From Agilicoccus flavus (GTDB lineage Bacteria > Actinomycetota > Actinomycetes > Actinomycetales > Dermatophilaceae), in contig NZ_JACYXE010000008.1 in NCBI RefSeq assembly GCF_014857905.1, positions 1 to 64,000 of the forward strand: DNA of 64,000 nucleotides, in the 5' to 3' direction. Each line of letters starts with the position of its first letter. Position 1 is the first letter of the stretch. Under the pieces are notes generated by a model, which was not told where the DNA came from, did no database searches, and saw only the letters and a list, made by a program, of their open reading frames with translations. Below are positions 56,700 to 64,000 of this stretch, piece by piece. A program made the translations under genes and the position numbers.

Positions 56700-57377
56700 A
56701 TGCGTCACATCGAGAGGGTCCTCGCCGTCGTCGGCGCCGTCGCGCTGCTCGTGCTCGTCGTGACGGCCGGCCTGCTCTTCGCCGGGAGCCGCCCGGCCTC
56801 CCAGGGCCCCGGCGCCGGCCCCTCCGCGGCCCCGCCGGGGTCGCCGGCCGCCCCCGCGATCGAGTCGCTCGGCGGCGACGACGCGTGGGCGCAGGGCACG
56901 CAGCTCGCGTCCGACCGCATCCTCACCTCCTCCGGGGAGCTGCGCGACGTCGTCCTCGTCACGCGCGGATTCCGCAAGATCGGCGGCAAGATCTCGGCGA
57001 CGCAGGTGGCCGTCGACGCCACCGTGCCCTTCGACACCGTCGAGCGGCAGGTCGGGCAGGACGTCGACCTCGGCCACGACGGCTCCGGGCGCGTCCGCAT
57101 CCAAGGGGTCTACACCGTGCTGGGGCGGTCGTTCGACGTCAGCGGCGTCGGGACCGTCGAGGCCGCCGGCGACGCGATCGTCGTCCGGCCCGTCTCCGTG
57201 CGACTGCCGCTGCCGGACCTCGTCAGCGGGCCGATCGAGCGGCTCGTGCTCGCGCAGGCGACGATCCGCGAGCCGGTGCCAGGGCTCCCGCCCGGTCTGA
57301 CGGTGTCCAGCCTGGCGGTGGGCGACGACGGCTTCCGCGTCCGCCTGTCCGGCGCCGACGTGGACCTCAGCCGCTGA
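56700..57377 (+). CDS. LmeA/DUF2993 family phospholipid-binding protein
   Basis: A 225-residue exported or membrane-anchored protein. An N-terminal helix (RVLAVVGAVALLVLVVTAGLLFAGS, about residues 6-30) is followed by a Gly/Pro/Ala-rich linker. The DUF2993 beta-rich domain follows: LTSSGELRDVVLVTRGFRKIGGKISATQVAVDATVPF and ending VPGLPPGLTVSSLAVGDDGFRVRLSGADVDL. In mycobacteria LmeA binds phosphoinositides and supports lipomannan synthesis; here the role is inferred only by family. It is convergent with the next gene across a repeat array. Confidence 0.8.
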   Translation: MRHIERVLAVVGAVALLVLVVTAGLLFAGSRPASQGPGAGPSAAPPGSPAAPAIESLGGDDAWAQGTQLASDRILTSSGELRDVVLVTRGFRKIGGKISATQVAVDATVPFDTVERQVGQDVDLGHDGSGRVRIQGVYTVLGRSFDVSGVGTVEAAGDAIVVRPVSVRLPLPDLVSGPIERLVLAQATIREPVPGLPPGLTVSSLAVGDDGFRVRLSGADVDLSR

Positions 57378-57392
57378 CGGTCGGCCTCAGAA

Positions 57393-57655
57393 TCTGTCGC
57401 GCTCACTGCGGCTCGCACGCTCGCCTCCGTTCGCCGCTCTGAGTTTTCTGTCGCGCTCACTGCGGCTCGCACGCTCGCCTTCGTTCGCCGCTCTGAGTTT
57501 TCTGTTGCGCTCACTGCGGCTCGCACGCTCGCCTTCGTTCGCCGCTCTGAGTTTTCTGTTGCGCTCACTGCGGCTCGCACGCTCGCCTCCGTTCGCCGCT
57601 CTGAGTTTTCTGTCGCGCTCACTGCGGCTCGCACGCTCGCCTCCGTTCGCCGCTC
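57393..57655. repeat. 54-bp tandem repeat array, 4.9 copies
   Basis: Copies start at 57393, 57447, 57501, 57555 and 57609 (period exactly 54), differing at only a few C/T positions. The array fills the whole gap between two convergent genes. On the minus strand it begins at the TGA of the gene ending at 57654. Because 54 is a multiple of 3, both strands stay open over it, giving spurious repetitive ORFs. It contains a gcggc...gccgc inverted repeat per unit and no spacers. Confidence 0.95.
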
Positions 57656-58085
57656 AGCCCACGCCCGTGAGCTGCCGGCACGTCGCGCTGTCCGCGGCGA
57701 GGGCGGCGTTGCGTTCCTCGGCCTGCCGGACGATCCCGCTGAGGGTCGCCGCGTCGAGCCGGGACGCGGCGTCGGCGCCCTGCCGCAGGAGGGCGAGCAC
57801 CGCGGTCGAGTGTTCGGTGACGCGTGCGCACGCCGCCGGCCACGTCGATCCCGCCGGCCCGGCGACGCCGTCGGACGAGTCCGGGGCCCGGGTCGCCGTG
57901 ACGGTCGGGACGGGGGCCGGGCGGGCGATCGTCGCCGCCCCCCACTCGGTGCGCACGAGCGCGACGAGCCCGCCGGCGCCGAGGAGCAGGCCGAGGATCA
58001 GCCCCGCGACGAGCGCACCCCGTCGGCGTGGCCGCCGGGCCGGGGAGGGGTCCGCCTCGAACAGGCCGCCGGGGGAGGAGCGCAT
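57654..58085 (-). CDS. Hypothetical membrane-anchored protein
   Basis: A 143-residue protein with a basic N-terminus, one transmembrane helix (RGALVAGLILGLLLGAGGLVALV, about residues 22-44), a short Pro/Thr/Ala linker and an extracytoplasmic helical part containing two Cys (WPAACARVTEHSTAVLALLRQGADAASRL ... ADSATCRQLTGVG) that could form a disulfide. The family was not recognised. ATG 58085 follows aaagga. Its stop codon is the first base triplet of the 54-bp repeat array. Confidence 0.7.
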   Translation of the reverse strand: MRSSPGGLFEADPSPARRPRRRGALVAGLILGLLLGAGGLVALVRTEWGAATIARPAPVPTVTATRAPDSSDGVAGPAGSTWPAACARVTEHSTAVLALLRQGADAASRLDAATLSGIVRQAEERNAALAADSATCRQLTGVG

Positions 58086-58445
58086 CGCGGGGTCCTTTCG
58101 CCGGGGGCGCACCGGAGTCGGACGCGCCGCGCCTCCACGCTAGCGGCGCCGGGGACCGGTGCGACCCGGACGGTCCGTCGATCCACCCGGGCCGGCGGGA
58201 CACCCGGTGGGCCATATCCTGATGCGGCCGTCGGGTCGCGACGGCGTGAGCGCCGGGCCGCCGCGACGGCCCCCGTCCGGGGAGGTCCCGCCACGAGGAC
58301 GTCAGGCACGGACACCGGCGGCGGCGCCGAACGCGCGCCCCGTCGCCCACTCCGTCCCCCCGCCCGTCTCAGATCGCTCCGCCCCTCCCACGTCTACGCC
58401 CGGGTCGTCCACGCGTGCCGGTGGCCCATCGTCCTGCTGTGGTGC
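58086..58445. other. Ambiguous 5' region of the MMPL gene
   Basis: A gap of about 360 nt between divergent genes. TATCCT at 58215-58220 is a likely -10. From about 58263 the MMPL frame has good third-position bias and encodes the expected pre-helix segment (SHVYARVVHACRWPIVLLW), but no ATG, GTG or TTG occurs in that frame before 58446. ATG 58222 and GTG 58246 are in another frame. Confidence 0.55.
58215..58220 (+). promoter_or_regulatory. -10 element upstream of MMPL gene
   Basis: TATCCT, 23 bp after the last divergent promoter-free stretch and 26 nt before GTG 58246. A GTC codon in the MMPL frame lies 9 nt downstream (58230). Confidence 0.4.
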
Positions 58446-60653
58446 GTGCTCGTCGGCCTGCTGATCGCGAACCCGCCAAGCTTCTCGACGCCGGACGAGA
58501 CCGCCAGCCTCATCCCCGAGGAGAGCGCCGCGGCGGAGGCCGAACTGCGCGCCGTCGAACGGTTCGGCTTCCCTCTCTCGAGCCGCACGGTCGTCGTCCA
58601 GCACGACTCGGCCGGCCTGTCCCCGTTCGTGCAGGCCGAGTCGATCCTCGATGCCCTCGCGCTCAACCAGACCACCCCGGCCTGGCCCGTCCTCGGCGCG
58701 ATCCCCCTGACGAACGCCGTGCCCCTCGGCCAGGGGCAGGGGGAGACGGGCACGGCGGTGCTCACGTACATGTTCATGGACCCGACGAGCGATTTCGGCC
58801 AACAGCACGCGGCCGCGCGTCAGTACACCCAGGACCGGCTCGAGCGGCCGGAGGACCACGTCGTCGGGGTCGCCGGCTCCGTGCCCGCGCGGGCGCAGCA
58901 GAGCTACCTGCTCGACACCCACCTACCCCTCGTCGAGACCCTCACCGTCGCCGTCATCTTCCTGCTCGTGGGGCTGGCGTTCCGGTCGCTGGTCGTCCCG
59001 CTCGTCGCGCTGCTCGCCTCCGGGATCGCCGTCGTGTCGACGATCTGGTTCCTCGTGTTCCTCTCGGAGCACGTGGGCGTGGGGGCGCCGGCCGAGCTCA
59101 AGCCCGTCGTCGTCGCGCTGCTGCTCGGGGTGGTCACCGACTACACGATCTTCTACGCCACGGGGTTCACGGCGGCCCTGGACCGCCACGGCGGCGACGT
59201 CCGGGAGGCCATCGTCGAGTCGGTCGGCGTCTACACCCCGATCGTCCTGGCCGCGGGGCTCACGGTGGCCGCCGGCACGTTCTCGCTCGTCGTCGCCGAG
59301 TCGGGCTTCTTCCGCGCCTTCGGTCCGGCGATGGCGGCGACGATCGTCGTGGGCTGCGTCGTCTCCCTCACCCTCGTGCCGGCGCTCATCGCGATCCTCG
59401 GACGGAGGCTCATGTGGCCCCGGGCCGTCGCGCGGGGGCGCCGCCGCGCTGTCGCGGGCCCGGCCGGTCACCCCCGCCCGGCCGACCCCGCCGATCGCGT
59501 CTCGGCCCCGCCCTCGTGGTTCATCCGCCGGCTCACGCAGCTGCTCGTGCGGCCCGTGACCGCGTTCCTGGCCGCCCTCGTCTGCGTGGCCGCCCTCGTC
59601 GCCTGTTCGCTGCCCCTGGCCCGCGCCCAGCTCTCGGCGGGGTTCACGAGCTCGCTCCCGGCGACGAACACGGTCAGCGAGGCCTCCGCCGCGGCGGCCC
59701 AGGCCTTCGCGCCCGGGGTGACCTCGCCGACGACCGTACTCGTCGAGGGCGACGGCGTCGGCCGACGCCTCGACGCCCTGCGGGTGCTGCAGCGCGAGAT
59801 CGCGGCCGAGCCGGGCGTCGCCACCGTCATCGGCCCCGGCCAGCTCCCGCTGGACCGGGCGGCCCAGGGCGTCGTCGTCTCCCCGGACGGGAACGCCGCC
59901 CGGCTGCTGCTCGTGTTCGACTCCGAGCCGCTCGACGCCCGCGCGATCGCCCACCTGGCGCAGTTGCGGGAGCGGCTGCCGGGCCTCGCCGACCGCGCCG
60001 GCTTCGGCGACGCGCGGATGAGCTTCGCCGGCGACACCGCGCTCGCGGAGGGGCTCGTCTCCGGCACCGCGAGCGACCTGCTGCGGATCGCCGTCGTCGG
60101 GCTGCTCGTCAACTTTGTGCTCCTCGCCGGCTTCCTGCGTGCGCTCGTCGCGCCCGTCTACCTCCTGCTGAGCAGTTGCCTGGCGCTGACCGCGTCCCTC
60201 GGGCTGACGACGTGGCTGTTCGTCGACGTGCTCGGCGCGGACGGCCTGGTGTTCTACGTCCCCTTCGCGGCGTCGGTCCTGCTCGTGTCCCTCGGGTCGG
60301 ACTACAACATCTTCGGGGTGGGCCGCACATGGGAGGAGGCCCACCACCACCCGCTGCGGGAGGCGATCGTGCGCGCGATGCCCGAGACGTCGCGGGCCAT
60401 CACCACGGCCGGGCTCGCGCTCGCCGTGAGCTTCGGGATGCTCGCCGTCATCCCGCTCGCCTCGTTCCACCAGCTCGCCTTCGCCATGGCCGTGGGCATC
60501 CTCATCGACGCCCTGCTCGTGCGCACGGTCCTCGTGCCGGCGATGCTCACGCTCGTCGGGCGGTTCAGCGCCTGGCCGCGGCGCGACCTCGGCCCGGCCT
60601 CCGCGCGGCGCCCGGAGAGCGCGGGCGCGGGGTGGGGCCGCCCGTCCCGGTAG
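58446..60653 (+). CDS. MMPL family transporter (RND superfamily)
   Basis: A large polytopic exporter; residues from GTG 58446 give 735 aa, but the true N-terminus is probably upstream. Two repeats each have a large extracytoplasmic loop and a helix bundle (VETLTVAVIFLLVGLAFRSLVVPLVALLASGIAVV... and LLRIAVVGLLVNFVLLAGFLRALVAPVYLLLSSCLAL...). The conserved proton-relay segments GVVTDYTIFYATGF and SLGSDYNIFGVGRTWEEA carry the paired Asp/Tyr of MmpL proteins. The substrate may be a lipid or other hydrophobic compound. The first helix starts at about 58415, 10 codons before GTG 58446, so this start truncates it. See findings. Confidence 0.85.
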   Translation: MLVGLLIANPPSFSTPDETASLIPEESAAAEAELRAVERFGFPLSSRTVVVQHDSAGLSPFVQAESILDALALNQTTPAWPVLGAIPLTNAVPLGQGQGETGTAVLTYMFMDPTSDFGQQHAAARQYTQDRLERPEDHVVGVAGSVPARAQQSYLLDTHLPLVETLTVAVIFLLVGLAFRSLVVPLVALLASGIAVVSTIWFLVFLSEHVGVGAPAELKPVVVALLLGVVTDYTIFYATGFTAALDRHGGDVREAIVESVGVYTPIVLAAGLTVAAGTFSLVVAESGFFRAFGPAMAATIVVGCVVSLTLVPALIAILGRRLMWPRAVARGRRRAVAGPAGHPRPADPADRVSAPPSWFIRRLTQLLVRPVTAFLAALVCVAALVACSLPLARAQLSAGFTSSLPATNTVSEASAAAAQAFAPGVTSPTTVLVEGDGVGRRLDALRVLQREIAAEPGVATVIGPGQLPLDRAAQGVVVSPDGNAARLLLVFDSEPLDARAIAHLAQLRERLPGLADRAGFGDARMSFAGDTALAEGLVSGTASDLLRIAVVGLLVNFVLLAGFLRALVAPVYLLLSSCLALTASLGLTTWLFVDVLGADGLVFYVPFAASVLLVSLGSDYNIFGVGRTWEEAHHHPLREAIVRAMPETSRAITTAGLALAVSFGMLAVIPLASFHQLAFAMAVGILIDALLVRTVLVPAMLTLVGRFSAWPRRDLGPASARRPESAGAGWGRPSR

Positions 60654-60696
60654 GGCGGCGCCGGGGCGCCGGCGAGGCGATGTCGGACCTGCGTAG

Positions 60697-60702
60697 CAGA
60701 AT
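60697..60702 (+). promoter_or_regulatory. -10 element, leaderless promoter of recO
   Basis: CAGAAT, then 6 nt, then GTG 60709. No Shine-Dalgarno is present. Confidence 0.5.
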
Positions 60703-60708
60703 GGGCCG

Positions 60709-61437
60709 GTGCCCCTCTATCGCGACGCCGCCATCGTGCTGCGCACGCACAAGCTGGGCGAGGCGGACCGCATCATCACCCTCCTCGCCCGCGAACGGGG
60801 GCTCGTCCGCGCCGTCGCGAAGGGGGTGCGACGGACGAAGAGCAAGTTCGGGGCGCGCCTCGAGCCGGGCATGGTCGTCGACGCCCAGCTCTACGAGGGG
60901 CGCAACCTCGACACCGTGACCCAGGTCGAGGTGCTCGCCCCCTACGGGGAGGCGATCGCCCGGGACTACGACGCGTGGACGGCCGCCTCGGCGATGCTCG
61001 AGACCGCGGAGCGGCTCGTCGAGGCGCGCGAGTCCTCCCGGGCCCAGTTCTTCCTGCTCGCGGGCGGCCTCGCGGCCCTGGCCGGCCGGGAGCACGACGC
61101 GGGCCTCGTCCTCGACGCGTTCCTGCTGCGCTCCCTCTCGGTGGCCGGGTGGGCGCCGAGCTTCCGGGACTGCGTCCGCTGCGGGGAGCCGGGGCCGCAC
61201 AAGGCGTTCAACGTGTCGGCGGGCGGTGCCGTGTGCCCGTCGTGCCGCACCCCCGGCTCGGCCGCCCCCGCCCTCGCCACCCTCGCCCTGCTCGGCGCGC
61301 TCCTCGAGGGCGACTGGAGCAGCGCCGAGGCGAGCGAGGCCGTCCACCGCCGCGAGGGGCGCGGCCTCGTCGCCGCGTTCCTCCAGTGGCATCTCGAGCG
61401 GGGCGTGCGGTCCCTGCGCCTCGTCGAAAGGTCCTGA
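60709..61437 (+). CDS. recO: DNA repair protein RecO
   Basis: A 242-residue recombination mediator that helps load RecA with RecR. The OB-fold N-terminus has [49 protein letters not shown]. The C-terminal helical domain holds a Cys4 zinc site (CVRCGEPG at about residues 155-162 and CPSCRTPG at about 176-183). GTG 60709 gives the family start [11 protein letters not shown]. It is followed closely by uppS, a common actinobacterial pair. Confidence 0.93.
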   Translation: MPLYRDAAIVLRTHKLGEADRIITLLARERGLVRAVAKGVRRTKSKFGARLEPGMVVDAQLYEGRNLDTVTQVEVLAPYGEAIARDYDAWTAASAMLETAERLVEARESSRAQFFLLAGGLAALAGREHDAGLVLDAFLLRSLSVAGWAPSFRDCVRCGEPGPHKAFNVSAGGAVCPSCRTPGSAAPALATLALLGALLEGDWSSAEASEAVHRREGRGLVAAFLQWHLERGVRSLRLVERS

Positions 61438-61439
61438 CC

Positions 61440-62225
61440 ATGCCCCACGGCACCTACGCCGCCCCGTTCGCCCACCCGAGCGGCGCGACGCCACCGCAGC
61501 TCCCCGCCGGGCTCGTGCCGAACCACGTCGCGGTCGTCATGGACGGCAACGGGCGCTGGGCCAACCAGCGCGGTCTGCCCCGGACGCGGGGCCACGAGGC
61601 GGGGGAGGCGGCGCTCCTCGACGTCGTCGCCGGCGCGCTCGAGATCGGGGTCGGGAACCTGTCGGCCTACGCGTTCTCGACGGAGAACTGGAAGCGCAGC
61701 CCGGACGAGGTCCGGTTCCTCATGGGGTTCAACCGCGACGTCATCCGCCGCCGGCGCGACCAGCTCCACGCGTGGGGGGTGCGGATGCGCTGGGTCGGGC
61801 GGCGGCCCCGGCTGTGGCGGTCCGTCATCTCCGAGCTCGAGACGGCGCAGGAGATGACGCGGGACAACCGGGCGATGACGCTGTACTTCTGCGTCAACTA
61901 CGGGGGCCGCGCCGAGATCGCGGACGCCACCCGGGCCATCGCCGAGCAGGTTGCGGCGGGCCGGTTGCGGCCGGGCGGGATCGACGAGAAGACCCTCGCC
62001 AGGTACCTGCCCGAGCCGGACATGCCCGACGTCGACCTCTTCGTCCGTAGCTCCGGCGAACAGCGCACGAGCAACTTCCTGCTCTGGCAGAGCGCGTACG
62101 CGGAGATGGTGTTCCAGGACACGCTGTGGCCCGACTACGACCGCCGGCACCTCTGGTCCGCGATCGAGACGTACGCCCGCCGGGACCGGCGCTACGGCGG
62201 GGCCGTCGACACCGCCGATTCGTGA
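61440..62225 (+). CDS. uppS: Isoprenyl (polyprenyl) diphosphate synthase, UppS family
   Basis: A 261-residue cis-prenyltransferase that elongates farnesyl diphosphate to a cell-wall lipid carrier. Diagnostic motifs are [27 protein letters not shown] (catalytic Asp, about residue 36), [24 protein letters not shown] (about 75-98), and [27 protein letters not shown] (about 199-225). ATG 61440 begins 3 nt after recO with gaaagg as ribosome-binding site inside the recO end. Confidence 0.94.
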   Translation: MPHGTYAAPFAHPSGATPPQLPAGLVPNHVAVVMDGNGRWANQRGLPRTRGHEAGEAALLDVVAGALEIGVGNLSAYAFSTENWKRSPDEVRFLMGFNRDVIRRRRDQLHAWGVRMRWVGRRPRLWRSVISELETAQEMTRDNRAMTLYFCVNYGGRAEIADATRAIAEQVAAGRLRPGGIDEKTLARYLPEPDMPDVDLFVRSSGEQRTSNFLLWQSAYAEMVFQDTLWPDYDRRHLWSAIETYARRDRRYGGAVDTADS

Positions 62226-62251
62226 CCCGGCGCTGTCCACGATCCGAGACG

Positions 62252-62269
62252 ACTGCATAGACATACGGT
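62252..62269. promoter_or_regulatory. Possible ARG box (ArgR site) before argG
   Basis: actgcatagacatacggt has TGCAT and ATaCg half-sites separated by 4 nt, close to the ARG box plan. It ends 7 bp before the CATAAT -10, where a bound repressor would block transcription. Confidence 0.4.
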
Positions 62270-62275
62270 CCGACG

Positions 62276-63735
<1,460 letters not shown>

Positions 63736-63769
63736 CGGGGCCGGCCTCGACAGGCCTGTCGGGGGGCGA

Positions 63770-64000
63770 TCAGCGCGAGGCGACGGTCGGGTCCGATGCA
63801 CCGGGGGCCACGACGGTCAGGCCGAGCGCGCGAGCCGCCTCGCCCATCCTCCGGTCGTACGCCAGGACGGCGTCCACCCCGACGCGAACGGCCGTCGCGA
63901 GGTGGAGAGGATCGAGGGACGGCAGCCCGGGCCCGGGCAGAAGGCCGGTTTCGCGGAAGAGGGACGGCGGGCACTCGTACAGTCCGACGCTGTCGAGGAG
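63770..64000 (-). CDS. PIN-domain (VapC-like) toxin, C-terminal part (runs off right edge)
   Basis: The reverse strand gives 76 residues to the stop at 63770. GLPSLDPLHLATAVRVGVDAVLAYDRRMGEAARALGLTVVAPG matches the C-terminal half of VapC PIN ribonucleases: the LDPLHLATA helix with the metal-binding Asp and the AYDRRM-x-EAA segment with the final acidic residues. The N-terminal Asp and any VapB antitoxin lie beyond the window. It is convergent with argG; a 14-nt perfect palindrome (63749-63762) lies between them. Confidence 0.8.
   Translation of the reverse strand, partial: LLDSVGLYECPPSLFRETGLLPGPGLPSLDPLHLATAVRVGVDAVLAYDRRMGEAARALGLTVVAPGASDPTVASR

Noticed and set aside
57110-57634. A minus-strand ORF encoding an 18-residue repeat (KASVRAAVSATENSERRT units)
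   Set aside because: The 54-bp DNA repeat is a multiple of three, so several frames stay open. The opposite strand gives an equally good repetitive ORF, and no promoter or ribosome-binding site fits.
57393-57655. CRISPR array
   Set aside because: The units are contiguous and near-identical with no variable spacers, and there are no cas genes. The same holds for the 86-bp array at 34631.
58222-58464. A separate small gene from ATG 58222
   Set aside because: The frame loses coding-like third-position bias after about 15 codons and runs into the MMPL gene out of frame. It is better explained as the misread 5' end of that gene.
63749-63762. A 14-nt perfect palindrome between argG and the VapC-like gene, considered as a toxin-antitoxin operator
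   Set aside because: It lies at the 3' ends of two convergent genes, so a terminator or chance palindrome is likelier. The VapBC promoter would be outside the window.

Overview
The window is chromosomal DNA of a very GC-rich, gene-dense bacterium of the Actinomycetota. The evidence is the near-total G/C third-codon use, many GTG starts (one TTG), and actinobacterial marker families: DUF3097, DUF4192, DUF1206, LmeA/DUF2993, PAC2, EcsC, a roughly 600-residue LeuA, and a principal sigma factor with a Lys/Ala-rich amino end. The gene order (DUF4192-UspA-principal sigma; lepA-trmB-hemW-DUF3097-hrcA-dnaJ-rsmE; phoH-ybeY-CNNM/CBS-era; recO-uppS) suggests Micrococcales, but this is inference and no 16S gene is present.

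Layout. (1) 1-440 is the 5' end of an IS110-family element cut by the window edge, with a structured non-coding leader that could be its bridge RNA. (2) 608-4052 holds DUF6308, FUSC and DUF445 genes. (3) 4183-13690 is one long polycistron: peptide/nickel-type ABC importer (lipoprotein, two permeases, double ATPase), P1-family peptidase, SDR oxidoreductase, YigZ/IMPACT protein and class III aminotransferase, with mostly 4-nt start/stop overlaps. (4) 13792-20445 is a complete Mrp Na+/H+ antiporter operon (MrpA/B fused, C, D, E, F, G), and a translationally coupled O-acetylhomoserine sulfhydrylase follows. (5) 21832-28787 holds a monooxygenase-like protein, a DAACS symporter, HrpA helicase and a PAC2 protein. 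(6) 28866-35499 holds DUF1206, EcsC, DUF4192, UspA, the principal sigma factor and an orphan PemK-like toxin. (7) 35563-43437 holds a secreted M14 carboxypeptidase, LepA, TrmB, a small frameshifted ORF, HemW and DUF3097. (8) 43452-52028 is the CIRCE-controlled hrcA-dnaJ-rsmE group, a flavin oxidoreductase and phoH-ybeY-CNNM-era. (9) 52095-64000 holds a protealysin-like M4 protease, leuA with its own leader peptide, AlkB, LmeA, an MMPL exporter, recO, uppS, argG and the C-terminus of a PIN/VapC toxin.

Regulation that can be read directly includes a CIRCE operator between hrcA and DUF3097, a leucine-rich leader peptide with an overlapping hairpin before leuA, and a possible ARG box before argG. 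About a dozen genes lack a Shine-Dalgarno sequence and instead carry a -10 like hexamer (NANNNT, often TANNNT) 6-9 nt before the start codon, which points to leaderless mRNAs. Two tandem-repeat arrays (86-bp and 54-bp units) begin exactly at the stop codon of the gene they follow. No tRNA, rRNA, CRISPR array, prophage or replication origin was recognised.
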